64,000 bases of DNA from Tessaracoccus flavescens (lineage in GTDB: Bacteria > Actinomycetota > Actinomycetes > Propionibacteriales > Propionibacteriaceae), in the NCBI RefSeq assembly GCF_001998865.1, contig NZ_CP019607.1, positions 3,100,001 to 3,164,000 of the forward strand. The letters are read 5' to 3'. The notes below the pieces were generated by a model. The model saw nothing but the letters and a program-made list of their open reading frames with translations. It had not been told where the DNA came from and ran no database searches. Shown here in pieces: positions 7,355 to 17,629 of this stretch. The first letter of the stretch is position 1, and each line of letters opens with the position of its first letter. The translations under genes were made by a program, and so were the position numbers.

Positions 7355-9913
7355 ATGGCGTCCCGCGGAACTTCCTCCTCAGCGCGGAACACCAGCACTA
7401 CGACGCGCTCAAAGAGCTCGTCAGGCGCTGCACGTTCCACCACCAAGAAACCGGCCCCGAAGCCGGCGACCAAGTCGTCGGCGGCCGCGTCGCGCTCGCG
7501 CGCGTCCACCACACGCACGACGAGGGTCCAGCCCAAGCAGGGACCGGGTGTTGGCATGGCGATCCTGAAGGGGATCGGGGCCATCTTCTCCGGCCTTGCC
7601 GGCGGTGTCGGCTGGGTGGCCCGCAGTTTCGGTGGCGCCGCGAAGGACGTCGACCCGAAGCTGCGTCGCGACGGGTGGGGGCTCCTGCTGCTCTCGCTCG
7701 GCATCGTCGTCGCCGCCCGGTTCTGGTTCGCGCTCCCCGGCCCGGTCGGTGAGGCGCTCGGGACGGGCATCTCGACGGTGTTCGGGAGCCTCTCGCCGGT
7801 CGTGCCCGCCGTCCTGCTGTACGGCGCATGGCGGGTGCTGCGGCACCCGCGCGAGGTGGACGTCGCACCACGGACCGGCCTTGGTTGGATGCTGATCACG
7901 CTCGGCGGGCTCGGCCTCGTGCACATCGCCCGTGGTCTCCCCAAGCCGACCGACATGGACGCCGTCCGCGAGGCAGGCGGCGTGCTGGGCTACGTCAGCT
8001 CGAGCATCCTGACCGACCTGCTCACCGTCTATGTGAGCGTCCCGATCCTCGCGATCGTCACCCTCTTCGGCGTGCTGATCGTGATCGGCCGCCCCCTCAA
8101 CGAGATCGTCCGCGGCATCGGGGTGGCCTTCGGCTCGCTCGTGGAGCGCGACGATGACGCCTCCCCGAACGAGAAGCTCAAGCTCGGCGTCGACGTGCCC
8201 TACGACACCCCGCTCGTCGAGGACGAGGTCGACTACGACTACGCCGACGAGGTCTACGACCTCGCCAACGAGCCGAGCGACGATTTCGTGCTTCCCGCTG
8301 CCGCCGCCGCCGAGCCCGAACCGGAGCCCGAGCCCGCTCCGCGTCAGCGCTCGAAGGCCGGGCTGCCGAAGGACGAGCCGCGCGACCTGGAGCCTCCGGA
8401 GCACACCAGCCCGCCCCCGCGTGCGGAGCAGCTCCAGCTCAGCGGCGACATCGCCTACCTGCTCCCGGAAGAACAGCTGCTCAAGCCAGGGTCGAAGCCG
8501 AAGAGCCGCACCGACGCCTCAGACAAGGTGGTGCGCCAGCTCGCCGCGGTGCTGAGCGAGTTCGAGATCGACGCCCGGGTCACCGGTTACACGCGCGGCC
8601 CGACGGTCACCCGTTACGAGGTCGAGCTCGGCTCGGCGATCAAGGTCAGCAAGGTCACCGGCCTCGCCGACAACATCGCCTACGCCGTCGGATCGAACGA
8701 GATCCGGATCCTGACCCCCATCCCGGGCAAGTCCGCCATCGGCATCGAGATCCCGAACCTGGACAAGGAGGTCGTCTCGCTCGGCGACGTGCTGCGCTCG
8801 CAGAAGGCCCGCAACGACCACCACCCGATGACGGTCGGCCTAGGCAAGGACGTCGAGGGTGGGTTCGTGCTGGCCAACATGGCCAAGATGCCCCACCTGC
8901 TGGTGGCAGGCGCCACCGGCTCCGGCAAGTCGAGCTTCATCAACTCGCTGATCACCTCGATCATGATGCGCGCGACCCCGGACGAGGTCCGCCTGCTGCT
9001 CGTCGACCCGAAGCGTGTCGAACTCAACCAGTACGAAGGCATCCCGCACCTCGTCACGCCCATCATCACGAACCCGAAGAAGGCGGCAGAGGCCCTCGCG
9101 TGGGTGGTGCGCGAGATGGACATGCGCTACGACGATCTCGCCGCCTTCGGCTTCCGTCACGTCGACGACTTCAACAAGGCCGTCAAGGCCGGCCAGGTGA
9201 AGGTCCCCGAAGGGTCAGAGCGGGTGCTGCACCCGTACCCCTACCTGCTCGTGGTCGTCGACGAGCTCGCCGACCTGATGATGGTCGCCCCGCGCGACGT
9301 CGAGGAGTCTGTGGTGCGCATCACGCAGCTCGCCCGAGCCGCGGGCATCCACCTCGTCCTCGCCACGCAGCGACCCTCCACCGACGTCGTGACGGGCCTG
9401 ATCAAGGCGAACGTCCCCTCACGGCTCGCCTTCGCCACCTCATCGATGACCGACTCCCGCGTCATCCTCGACCAGCCGGGCGCCGAGAAGCTCGTCGGAA
9501 AGGGCGACGGCCTGTTCCTGCCGATGGGTGCAGGCAAGCCGATCCGCGTCCAGGGCGCCTGGGTCAACGAGTCCGAGATCCGCGACATCGTCGCGTTCGT
9601 CTCCGAACAGCTCCAGCCCAACTACCGCGAGGACGTCACCGCGGCGGCCGGGGCGGAGAAGAAGGTCGTCGACGACATCGGCGACGACCTCGAACTGGTG
9701 CTTGATGCGTGCCGTCTCATCGTCGAGCTCCAGCTCGGCTCGACCTCGATGCTCCAGCGCAAGCTGCGGGTCGGGTTCGCCAAGGCAGGCCGCCTGATGG
9801 ACATCCTGGAGAGCAGGGGAGTGGTCGGTCCGTCCGAAGGGTCGAAGGCCCGTGAGGTGCTCGTGAAGCCGGACGACCTGGATGAAGTGTTGGCCAATCT
9901 CGCCAACGGATGA
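7355..9913 (+). CDS. ftsK: DNA translocase FtsK
   Basis: 852 residues. A basic Ser/Thr/Lys-rich cytoplasmic leader (residues 1-55) precedes about four to five membrane segments (residues 65-260), an acidic then Pro/Glu-rich linker (about 265-360), and the RecA-like motor. Walker A is GATGSGKSS, Walker B is [14 protein letters not shown], and the C-terminal winged-helix gamma domain (KOPS reader) is present after about residue 770. It pumps chromosomal DNA through the septum and activates XerCD at dif. The stop overlaps the rimO start region, so rimO is likely translated from the same mRNA. Confidence 0.95.
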   Translation: MASRGTSSSARNTSTTTRSKSSSGAARSTTKKPAPKPATKSSAAASRSRASTTRTTRVQPKQGPGVGMAILKGIGAIFSGLAGGVGWVARSFGGAAKDVDPKLRRDGWGLLLLSLGIVVAARFWFALPGPVGEALGTGISTVFGSLSPVVPAVLLYGAWRVLRHPREVDVAPRTGLGWMLITLGGLGLVHIARGLPKPTDMDAVREAGGVLGYVSSSILTDLLTVYVSVPILAIVTLFGVLIVIGRPLNEIVRGIGVAFGSLVERDDDASPNEKLKLGVDVPYDTPLVEDEVDYDYADEVYDLANEPSDDFVLPAAAAAEPEPEPEPAPRQRSKAGLPKDEPRDLEPPEHTSPPPRAEQLQLSGDIAYLLPEEQLLKPGSKPKSRTDASDKVVRQLAAVLSEFEIDARVTGYTRGPTVTRYEVELGSAIKVSKVTGLADNIAYAVGSNEIRILTPIPGKSAIGIEIPNLDKEVVSLGDVLRSQKARNDHHPMTVGLGKDVEGGFVLANMAKMPHLLVAGATGSGKSSFINSLITSIMMRATPDEVRLLLVDPKRVELNQYEGIPHLVTPIITNPKKAAEALAWVVREMDMRYDDLAAFGFRHVDDFNKAVKAGQVKVPEGSERVLHPYPYLLVVVDELADLMMVAPRDVEESVVRITQLARAAGIHLVLATQRPSTDVVTGLIKANVPSRLAFATSSMTDSRVILDQPGAEKLVGKGDGLFLPMGAGKPIRVQGAWVNESEIRDIVAFVSEQLQPNYREDVTAAAGAEKKVVDDIGDDLELVLDACRLIVELQLGSTSMLQRKLRVGFAKAGRLMDILESRGVVGPSEGSKAREVLVKPDDLDEVLANLANG

Positions 9914-11340
9914 CGATAATGGGTCAGATGACTACCTCCCAGCGCTCGGTGCACATCGCCTCCCTCGGCTGCGCACGCAATGACGTCGACTCAGAGGAGC
10001 TGGCGGCGAGGCTCGAGGTCGGCGGGTTCACCCTCGTCGACAATCCCGAGGACGCCGAGACCGTGGTGGTCAACACGTGCGGCTTCGTCGACCAGGCGAA
10101 GAAGGACTCCATCGACACCCTGCTCGCGGCCGCGGATCTCAAGGGTGACGGCACGGTGAAGTCGGTGGTGGCCGTCGGCTGCATGGCTGAGCGCTACGGC
10201 GTCGAGCTGGCCTCCGAACTGCCTGAGGCCGACGCCGTGCTCGGCTTCGACGACTACGCCGACATCTCCGACCGGCTCCGCTCGATCCTCGACGGCGAGA
10301 AGCTCATCTCGCATGTTCCGCGGGACCGGCGCAAGCTGCTCCCGCTGAGCCCGTCGGCCAGGCGCGAGGCCGCGGCGGGTCTCGCCGTCCCCGGCCACGC
10401 ACCGCTTCCCGAGGGCCTCGCCCCGGCAAGCGGCCCGAAGGCCTTCCGTCGCCGCCTCGGCGACGGGCCAGCTGCCTCTCTGAAGATCGCCTCCGGCTGC
10501 GACCGGCGCTGCGCCTTCTGCGCCATCCCAGCCTTCCGTGGCAGCTATCTGTCGCGCCCCATGGACGAGCTCGAGGACGAGGCGCGCTGGCTCGTCGACA
10601 GCGGCGTGAAGGAGCTGTTCCTCGTCTCAGAGAACACCTCCTCCTACGGCAAGGACCTCGGCTCGGAGCACCGCCTTGAGAGGTTGTTGCAGCGGCTCTC
10701 CGGCATCGACGGCCTCGAGTGGATCCGTGTGTCGTACCTGCAACCGGCGGAGATCCGGCCAGGGCTGATCGACGCCATGCTCGGCACGGAAAAGGTCGTC
10801 CCCTACTTCGATCTCAGCTTCCAGCACGCCTCGCGTGACGTGCTGCGCTCCATGCGCCGCTTCGGCGAGGCGGAGGCCTTTCTGTCGCTGATCGGGCGCA
10901 TCCGGGCCTCGGCCCCCGAGGCGGGCATCCGCAGCAACGTGATCGCCGGTTTCCCGGGCGAGACGCAGGCCGATGTCGAGATCCTGCGGCAGTTCATCAT
11001 TGACGCGAACCTCGACGTGCTCGGCGTCTTCGGCTACTCCGACGAGGAGGGCACCGAGGGGGTCGGACTGCCTGGCCACCTCTCCGACGAGGAGATCGAG
11101 GAGCGTCGCGCCATGCTTGCCGATGTGGCCATCGAGGTCTGCGAGGCGCGCGCCGCCGACCGGATCGGGGAGGACGTCATCGTCCTCGTCGAGGACGCGG
11201 AAGGCACGGGCCGGGCCATGCACCAGGCGCCGGAGACCGACGGCATCGTCACCCTGGACGGCCCCGCCGTCGTGGGTGACCTGATCACAGCCCGGGTGAC
11301 CGACTCGGACGGCATCGACCTGATCGCGGAGGCGAAGTGA
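9910..11340 (+). CDS. rimO: Ribosomal protein S12 methylthiotransferase RimO
   Basis: A radical-SAM methylthiotransferase that modifies the conserved aspartate of ribosomal protein S12. The N-terminal MTTase domain holds three cluster cysteines in SLGCARN, NTCGF and GCMAER; the radical SAM motif is CDRRCAFC; a C-terminal TRAM domain follows. Three starts are possible (9910, 9919, 9928). I give 9910 because its ATGA overlaps the ftsK stop, but homologues usually begin close to the third ATG. It is distinguished from the MiaB gene at 19444 by SLGCARN, where MiaB has TYGCQMN. Confidence 0.93.
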   Translation: MTIMGQMTTSQRSVHIASLGCARNDVDSEELAARLEVGGFTLVDNPEDAETVVVNTCGFVDQAKKDSIDTLLAAADLKGDGTVKSVVAVGCMAERYGVELASELPEADAVLGFDDYADISDRLRSILDGEKLISHVPRDRRKLLPLSPSARREAAAGLAVPGHAPLPEGLAPASGPKAFRRRLGDGPAASLKIASGCDRRCAFCAIPAFRGSYLSRPMDELEDEARWLVDSGVKELFLVSENTSSYGKDLGSEHRLERLLQRLSGIDGLEWIRVSYLQPAEIRPGLIDAMLGTEKVVPYFDLSFQHASRDVLRSMRRFGEAEAFLSLIGRIRASAPEAGIRSNVIAGFPGETQADVEILRQFIIDANLDVLGVFGYSDEEGTEGVGLPGHLSDEEIEERRAMLADVAIEVCEARAADRIGEDVIVLVEDAEGTGRAMHQAPETDGIVTLDGPAVVGDLITARVTDSDGIDLIAEAK

Positions 11341-11945
11341 GCGAGAATCCGGCGGAAGCCAAACCGAGCAACTGGAATGTGCCAAACATCCTGACGGTCG
11401 TGCGCATCATCCTGGTCCCCATCTACGTCGTCCTGATGTTCCTCGGGCCCGAGGCGTTCTCGTGGCGGCTCGCCGCGACCATTGTCTTCACGGCCGCGAT
11501 GCTCACCGACCTGGCCGACGGTCACATCGCCCGCAAGTACAACCTGATCACGGACTTCGGCAAGCTCTGGGACCCGATCGCGGACAAGGCGCTCACGGGT
11601 GCGGCGTTCATCACGCTCAGTATCCTGGGCGACCTGCCCTGGGTGTTCACAGTGATCATCCTGGTGCGCGAATGGGGCATCACCTGGGTGCGCGAAGTGC
11701 TCAAGAAGTACGGGACGGTCATGGCCGCCAACAAGGGTGGCAAGGCCAAGACCGTCACCCAGACGCTCGCCCTCATCCTGTTCAACCTCAATCTCGACTT
11801 CCTGCCCGGCCCGCTCCAGGTCCTCGCCTGGGTGCTGATGTGGGCAGCGCTGATCCTCACCGTCATCACCGGGATCGACTACCTGCGGCACGCCTGGAGG
11901 ATCCGCCGCGACGCGCTCGCGAAGCGGGATGGGTCGGTAGCCTGA
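11337..11945 (+). CDS. pgsA: CDP-diacylglycerol--glycerol-3-phosphate 3-phosphatidyltransferase
   Basis: A 202-residue integral membrane enzyme making phosphatidylglycerol phosphate from CDP-diacylglycerol and glycerol 3-phosphate. The CDP-alcohol phosphotransferase signature is seen at [19 protein letters not shown] followed by PIAD (about residues 61-83), with all the metal-binding aspartates. Five to six hydrophobic segments are apparent. GTG start overlaps the rimO stop (GTGA). The pgsA-cinA-clgR order is typical of actinobacteria. Confidence 0.94.
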   Translation: MSENPAEAKPSNWNVPNILTVVRIILVPIYVVLMFLGPEAFSWRLAATIVFTAAMLTDLADGHIARKYNLITDFGKLWDPIADKALTGAAFITLSILGDLPWVFTVIILVREWGITWVREVLKKYGTVMAANKGGKAKTVTQTLALILFNLNLDFLPGPLQVLAWVLMWAALILTVITGIDYLRHAWRIRRDALAKRDGSVA

Positions 11946-11977
11946 AAGTCCCCCCACGATTGTCTGTAGGAGGAACC

Positions 11978-12457
11978 ATGTCGCTGGCTGAGGACGTCAT
12001 CAAGAAGATGGCCGGACGCACCGTCACCCTTTCCACCTGCGAGTCGCTCACCGGCGGCGGGATCGGCGCGGCCCTGACGTCGGTCCCCGGCGCCTCCGCG
12101 GTCTTCCGTGGCGCCCTCGTCACCTATGCCCGTGAATTGAAGGCCTCGCTCGCAGGCGTGGACGAGGAACTGATCGCCAACGAGGGAGTGGTCAACGAGT
12201 TGACCGCCCTCCAGATGGCGCTGGGGGCCCAGGCCGCCTGCGGTTCCGACTGGGCCGTCTCCACCACGGGCGTCGCCGGCCCGACCGAGACCGACGGCGC
12301 GAAGGTGGGCACGGTCTGGTTCGCCGTAGTCGGCCCGCGGGTGGGCATGTCGGACTGGCCCGAGTACACCGAACTCAAGCAGTTCGAGGGAGACCGTGAG
12401 CAGATCCGCTCGGCCGCCATCGAGCACGCGCTTTCAATGCTGTTGCGCGTTTTGTAA
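11978..12457 (+). CDS. CinA C-terminal domain protein (nicotinamide-nucleotide amidohydrolase)
   Basis: 159 residues, the stand-alone C-terminal domain of CinA (PncC type), which deamidates NMN to nicotinate mononucleotide in pyridine nucleotide recycling. The motifs STCESLTGGGIGAALTSVPG near the N-terminus and STTGVAGPTE in the second half are diagnostic. The start ATG follows a strong AGGAGG-type ribosome-binding site, and the N-terminal MoaB-like domain of full CinA is absent, as usual in this locus. It follows pgsA by 32 bases, so the two are probably cotranscribed. Confidence 0.9.
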   Translation: MSLAEDVIKKMAGRTVTLSTCESLTGGGIGAALTSVPGASAVFRGALVTYARELKASLAGVDEELIANEGVVNELTALQMALGAQAACGSDWAVSTTGVAGPTETDGAKVGTVWFAVVGPRVGMSDWPEYTELKQFEGDREQIRSAAIEHALSMLLRVL

Positions 12458-12460
12458 CCG

Positions 12461-12477
12461 GTTCGCGGTCAGGGAAC
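12461..12477. promoter_or_regulatory. Imperfect inverted repeat upstream of clgR, possible ClgR operator
   Basis: GTTCGC (12461-12466) and GGGAAC (12472-12477) form an imperfect inverted repeat about 70 bases before the clgR start. ClgR-type activators are known to control their own genes in other actinobacteria, so autoregulation is plausible. The match is weak and is inference only. Confidence 0.3.
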
Positions 12478-12546
12478 AAATCACATCCTCTGGTGGTTGT
12501 ACCCCATGTAGGCGGGCATCCGGTCCGCCAGCAAGGTAGGTAAGCC

Positions 12547-12822
12547 GTGAAGACGATTCTGATTCGTAAGGTGATGGGTGAGACGCTCCGGGAGCTCCGG
12601 ATGGCCGCCGGCATGACCCTGCGAGAGGTCTCCATGGCCAGCATGGTCTCACTTGGATATCTGTCCGAGATCGAGCGGGGTCACAAGGAGGCATCGAGCG
12701 AGGTGCTGTTCTCCATTGCGTCCGCCCTTGACGTGTCCCTTTCCGAACTGATGATCTCCATCAGCGGGAAGCTAGCTGCCCTCGAAGCCGAGCGCCTGCC
12801 GCGCGTCGCGGCGGCCGCGTAG
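12547..12822 (+). CDS. clgR: Transcriptional activator ClgR (XRE family)
   Basis: 91 residues with a helix-turn-helix at about 10-65; the segment VSLGYLSEIERGHKEASSEVL identifies ClgR, which activates clpP1P2, clpC and related proteolysis and repair genes in corynebacteria, mycobacteria and streptomycetes. GTG start (MKTILIRKVMGETLR) was chosen from the homology boundary and spacing from GGTAGGTAAG. Its position after pgsA-cinA and before recA is the conserved clgR position. The C-terminal tail ends in an alanine run; in homologues similar tails are Clp degradation signals. The 3' end overlaps the convergent DeoR gene by 51 bases. Confidence 0.9.
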   Translation: MKTILIRKVMGETLRELRMAAGMTLREVSMASMVSLGYLSEIERGHKEASSEVLFSIASALDVSLSELMISISGKLAALEAERLPRVAAAA

Positions 12823-13635
12823 GGCGGTAGTCTCGCCGGGGCGACCCGCCTCGACGACATGAACTTCGATGCCGGCGTCACGGAACGCGTCCAGCTCATC
12901 CTCGGGAGCCTCCGAGTCGGTGACGAGGACATGGAAGTCCGTGACGTCGGCCATTTTTGCGAGCGTGCGGTTTCCCAGCTTGCTCGAGTCCACCGCCACG
13001 ATCACCCGCTGTGCGCGTTCGATCATCGCGTAGTTGGTCCTCGCCTCTATCTCGTCGTGCGTCGTGAGCCCACCGGTGGCGCTCACGCCGTCCGCGCCGA
13101 TCACAGCAGTGCCCACGTTGACCAGCTTCATGGTCGACTCCGCGAGCGAACCAACCAGTTCGAGCGAGCTGGAGCGCAGGACGCCGCCGGCGATGAGCAC
13201 CCGCGCCTGCCCCATCTCCGCCGCCTCGAGCCCGATGCTCAGCGAGTTGGTGATGATCGTCAGGTCGTCGCGGTTGCGCAGCGCACGCAGCACCTCGGCC
13301 GTGGTCGTGCCGCCGGTCAGCCCTATGGCGTGCTTGCCGTGCGGAATCAGGCCCGCAACGGTGCGCGCGATGCGCCGCTTGGACTCCTGGTTGCGGCCGT
13401 CGCGCAGGCGCACGGGGAGCTCCCGGTTGCCCTTGACCGGCCGGGCGCCTCCGTGGGTGCGCTCGAGCAGACCCTGAGCGGCGAGCAGCGCCACATCACG
13501 GCGGATCGTCGCCGCTGAGGCGTCGAGCGTCTCCGCCAGGTAGGAGAGCGGCAGTTGGCCCTGTTCTGTCAGGAGCGCCAGGAGAGCGACCATCCGATCG
13601 GATCGCTTGTGTGACGGCGTACCGGGCGCGTTCAT
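12772..13635 (-). CDS. DeoR-family transcriptional regulator
   Basis: 287 residues. An N-terminal winged helix (about 12-65, with LAETLDASAATIRRDVALL) is followed by a DeoR sugar-phosphate sensor domain with GLTGGTTTAEVLRAL, ITNSLSIG and VAVDSSKLG. Members usually repress sugar or sugar-alcohol utilisation operons and respond to a phosphorylated sugar. No transport or catabolic operon is adjacent, so the ligand is unknown. An inverted repeat in its own promoter (13673-13689) suggests autoregulation. It may not belong to the conserved clgR-recA block, because homologous loci usually have the two closer together. Confidence 0.87.
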   Translation of the reverse strand: MNAPGTPSHKRSDRMVALLALLTEQGQLPLSYLAETLDASAATIRRDVALLAAQGLLERTHGGARPVKGNRELPVRLRDGRNQESKRRIARTVAGLIPHGKHAIGLTGGTTTAEVLRALRNRDDLTIITNSLSIGLEAAEMGQARVLIAGGVLRSSSLELVGSLAESTMKLVNVGTAVIGADGVSATGGLTTHDEIEARTNYAMIERAQRVIVAVDSSKLGNRTLAKMADVTDFHVLVTDSEAPEDELDAFRDAGIEVHVVEAGRPGETTALRGRRDARQALGFEGS

Positions 13636-13672
13636 GCAGGGGACTCCTTCGCACCAACATCTCTGTTGCCAA

Positions 13673-13689
13673 GTGAGCGATTAGCTCAC
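13673..13689. promoter_or_regulatory. Perfect inverted repeat upstream of the deoR-type gene
   Basis: GTGAGC and GCTCAC separated by GATTA, followed by a related half site TGAGCG (13696-13701). It lies about 40 bases upstream of the DeoR start on the minus strand, in an AT-rich stretch that also reads TTTAATCACAACAACA. This is the expected position of an autoregulatory operator. Confidence 0.5.
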
Positions 13690-13806
13690 AATTACTGAGC
13701 GCGAGTTTAATCACAACAACAGACCTTATCGCGCAGAGTTGCCCGTTCACGCGCGCAGAAAAAATGCCCACTTCGGCTGTGGCGCCCCCGACTGTACGGT
13801 TGGCAG

Positions 13807-14001
13807 GTGCGCGAGGTTGAGTTGTGGCAGCGGATGGACGCCGTCCTGCCCGGGGGGTATGCGGCGTCGTGGGCCGACCAGGTCGTCCTTGAGGACCTCG
13901 GAAGCCGCACGGTGCGCGAGGCGCTGAGCGCAGGGCTCCCGTGCAAGCGGATCTGGCGCGCCGTCTGGGCGCAGCTCGAGCTTCCCGACACGCTGCGCTG
14001 A
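13807..14001 (+). CDS. DUF3046 family protein
   Basis: 64 residues, a small soluble protein found immediately upstream of recA in most actinobacteria; its function is not known. It reads MREVELWQRMDAVLPGGYAASWADQVVLEDLGSRTV near its N-terminus and ends LPDTLR, matching the family in length and in the pattern L..LG.RTV.EAL..G...K.IWRAV. GTG start. It is followed by an intrinsic terminator and the recA SOS promoter, so it is not cotranscribed with recA. Confidence 0.85.
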   Translation: MREVELWQRMDAVLPGGYAASWADQVVLEDLGSRTVREALSAGLPCKRIWRAVWAQLELPDTLR

Positions 14002-14015
14002 GGCGCCACCCGAGC

Positions 14016-14045
14016 GCCCCGATCACCGACGGGGCGGTGCTTTTT
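14016..14045 (+). terminator. Intrinsic terminator after the DUF3046 gene
   Basis: Stem GCCCCG (14016-14021) with GGGGC (14031-14035, preceded by C at 14030), loop ATCACCGA, then GGTGC and a run of five T. It separates the DUF3046 gene from recA. Confidence 0.8.
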
Positions 14046-14067
14046 CAGCCGCGTGTCGCTGGCGCAT

Positions 14068-14083
14068 TCGAACGGGTGTTCGG
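14068..14083. promoter_or_regulatory. SOS box (LexA site) upstream of recA
   Basis: TCGAACGGGTGTTCGG fits the actinobacterial LexA consensus TCGAAC-N4-GTTCGA with one mismatch in the last base. It lies about 125 bases upstream of the recA start. Confidence 0.9.
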
Positions 14084-14206
14084 TAGAGTGCGGAGCGTTG
14101 TTCTCCACAGGGGACATGCGGATGAAAAACTGTCGCACCGTCTTCCTACAGTGACTATCGACGACACATCTGGTTCACCCCGAGCCAGTTCCAGGAAGGA
14201 AAACCG

Positions 14207-15245
<1,039 letters not shown>

Positions 15246-15256
<11 letters not shown>

Positions 15257-15764
15257 TCAGGCCGATGAGCGGGCCACCCAACTCGAGGTGGCCCGCAAGA
15301 TTGCGCTCGATCAACTCGCTGTGCGGCAACGATCCGAGCAGGAGTTGCGGAGCGTGTTCAAGCGGCGCAACGTCCCTGCCGACGTGGCTGACGAGGTCAT
15401 CGAGCGGTTCACCGACGTCGGCCTGATCGACGACGCGTCCTTCGCCCAGGCGTTGGCCGAGTCGCGGTCTAAACACAGCCTCCGGGGGCGCACCCGGATC
15501 AGGCAGGAGTTGCAGGCGAAGGGGGTCGAACGCGAGATCGCCGATGAGGTGCTCGCCGAGCTCGACCCCGAGCAGGAACGCGAGGCCGCGCTCCAGTTGG
15601 CGCAGCGCAGGTTGCGCAGCATGGCCCGGCTCGAGACGCAGGTCGCCCGCCGTCGGCTGGCCGGGGTGCTGGCGCGTCGGGGCTTCTCAGGCAGCATCGT
15701 CTCCTCGGTCCTCGCCGAGGTTTTCAGTGCTGACCCGGTTGAGTTTTCCACAGGCGACCAATAG
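15246..15764 (+). CDS. recX: Regulatory protein RecX
   Basis: About 172 residues of the all-helical RecX family, an inhibitor that limits RecA filament growth. Three RecX three-helix repeats are visible: around [24 protein letters not shown], then [15 protein letters not shown] with [16 protein letters not shown], and a C-terminal repeat ending [17 protein letters not shown]. The start is uncertain. I use the TTG at 15246, which overlaps recA by 11 bases and would allow coupling; a GTG at 15288 would give a shorter protein. Confidence 0.85.
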
Positions 15765-15961
15765 GCTCTTGCGCAAGGTCACAGGACCCCGCATGAACCA
15801 TGGGCCGTCTTCGACGGCCACCTTGAAACGACATCCCCGCGGCGCGACAGGCGCCGATTGACTGACGACGCGATGCTTTGCGTCCATGAAGTGGCAGCCG
15901 GAGACCGGCTGCGTTGCCGTCTCCTCCTGCGGTGCCCTGTGCCGCTACGAAGGGAGACGCC

Positions 15962-17569
15962 ATGGGTGAGCTTGGATGGTTGCTGGCCGGTATCTCGCTC
16001 GTCGTCATCGTGGTCCTCGCGCTCCTCCTGTGGCGCGTGATCGTCCAGACTCGACGCGAACGGGAGCGGGGCGAAGAGCGCCTTTCCCGAGAGGCGGCCG
16101 CGCTCAAGGAGACGGCGAAGGCCAGCGCTGACGCCATGCGCGTCGACGCCGAGCGTGCGGTCGCGCAGGCCACCGAACGCGCCGAGCAGATCCTCTCCGA
16201 CGCCGACCGGCGCAGGCAGGACATTGACGAGACCCTCACCACCCAGCGTTCCGAGCTGCGCGAGGAACGCGCCGCCCAGGAGCGCCGCGAGGCCCGGCTG
16301 CACGAACGCGAGGACCGCATCGTCAGCGACACGCAGGCGCTCGCCTCCCGATCCGAACACCTGGAGGATCTCAGGTCACAGCTGCGCAGCGCCCGCACCG
16401 AGGTGGAGGCCCAGCGCGAGGGCATCGCCACGGAACTCGAGCGCGTCGCCGGGCTGAGCGTCGAGGAGGCACGCAACGAGGTGCTCGCCGAGGCGGAACG
16501 ACAGGCCAAACTCTCCGCCACGTCCATCGCCCGCGACATCGAGACCACCGCGCGCCGCGAGGCAGACAAGATGGCCCGCTCCATCATCGTCACTGCCATC
16601 CAGCGCGTCGCCTCCGAGCAGACGAATGAGTCGGTGGTCAGCACGGTCGACCTTCCGAGCGATGAGATGAAGGGCCGGATCATCGGGCGTGAGGGTCGCA
16701 ACATCCGTGCCTTCGAGCAGATCACCGGCGTGAACCTGCTGATCGACGACACCCCGGAGTCGGTGCTGCTCAGCAGCTTCGACCCCGTCCGACGCGAGAC
16801 GGCGCGCCTCACGCTGGTTGATCTCGTCGCCGACGGGCGCATCCATCCGGCGCGCATCGAAGAGGTGTACGAGCGCAGCCAGCGCCGAATGGGGGAGCGG
16901 GTCGAGCGTGCCGCGGAGGACGCTTTGGCCGAGGTCGGCATCGTCGACCTGCATCCCGACCTGATCCCGATCCTCGGAGCGCTGGCCTTCCGCACGTCGT
17001 ACGGGCAGAACGTGCTGCGCCACCTCACCGAGAGCGCCCATCTCGCCGGAGTGATGGCGGCCGAGCTGGGGCTCAACGTCGCGACGGTGAAGCGCGCCGC
17101 CTTCCTGCACGACATCGGCAAGGCGCTGACCCACGAGGTCGAGGGGCCACACGCCATCATCGGGGCGGAACTGCTGCGCAGGTACGGCGAGGACGAGGAC
17201 GTCGTGCACGCCGTCGAGGCGCATCACAATGAGGTCGAGCCCCGCACGGTGGAGGCCGTCCTCACCCAGGCGGCAGATGCGATCTCCGGCTCCCGTCCCG
17301 GCGCCCGCCGCGAGTCGCTCGAGGCGTACGTGGAGCGCATGGAGAACCTCGAGCACCTGGCCACCGCCCACGAGGGCGTCATGCGTGCCTACGCCATGCA
17401 GGCCGGTCGCGAGATGCGGGTCATGGTCGCCCCCGAGGTCGTCGACGATGCTGGCGCCCACGCGCTGGCCCGCGACATCGCCAACGAGGTGGAGAAGAAC
17501 CTGAGCTACCCCGGCCAGATCCGGATCACCGTCGTGCGTGAGTCCCGCGCGACCGAGACTGCCCACTGA
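15962..17569 (+). CDS. rny: Ribonuclease Y
   Basis: 535 residues. An N-terminal membrane helix (about 6-26) anchors a long coiled coil (about 30-220), then a KH domain (MKGRIIGREGRNIRAFE) and an HD domain (AAFLHDIGKAL) that provides endoribonuclease activity for mRNA turnover. I chose the ATG at 15962 (MGELGW) with GAAGGGAGACGCC upstream; an in-frame extension lacks homology. The recA-recX-rny-miaB order is conserved in actinobacteria, here interrupted by two genes on the other strand. Confidence 0.94.
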   Translation: MGELGWLLAGISLVVIVVLALLLWRVIVQTRRERERGEERLSREAAALKETAKASADAMRVDAERAVAQATERAEQILSDADRRRQDIDETLTTQRSELREERAAQERREARLHEREDRIVSDTQALASRSEHLEDLRSQLRSARTEVEAQREGIATELERVAGLSVEEARNEVLAEAERQAKLSATSIARDIETTARREADKMARSIIVTAIQRVASEQTNESVVSTVDLPSDEMKGRIIGREGRNIRAFEQITGVNLLIDDTPESVLLSSFDPVRRETARLTLVDLVADGRIHPARIEEVYERSQRRMGERVERAAEDALAEVGIVDLHPDLIPILGALAFRTSYGQNVLRHLTESAHLAGVMAAELGLNVATVKRAAFLHDIGKALTHEVEGPHAIIGAELLRRYGEDEDVVHAVEAHHNEVEPRTVEAVLTQAADAISGSRPGARRESLEAYVERMENLEHLATAHEGVMRAYAMQAGREMRVMVAPEVVDDAGAHALARDIANEVEKNLSYPGQIRITVVRESRATETAH

Positions 17570-17587
17570 GATCGCGCTGAAAGCAGT

Positions 17588-17620
17588 GACGCCCGGGGAG
17601 CCGACAGCTCCCCGGGCGTC
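17588..17620. terminator. Bidirectional terminator between rny and the epimerase gene
   Basis: A perfect 13-bp inverted repeat, GACGCCCGGGGAG and CTCCCCGGGCGTC, with loop CCGACAG. It lies in the gap between two convergent genes and has no strong T run. Confidence 0.75.
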
Positions 17621-17629
17621 AACGCGTGA

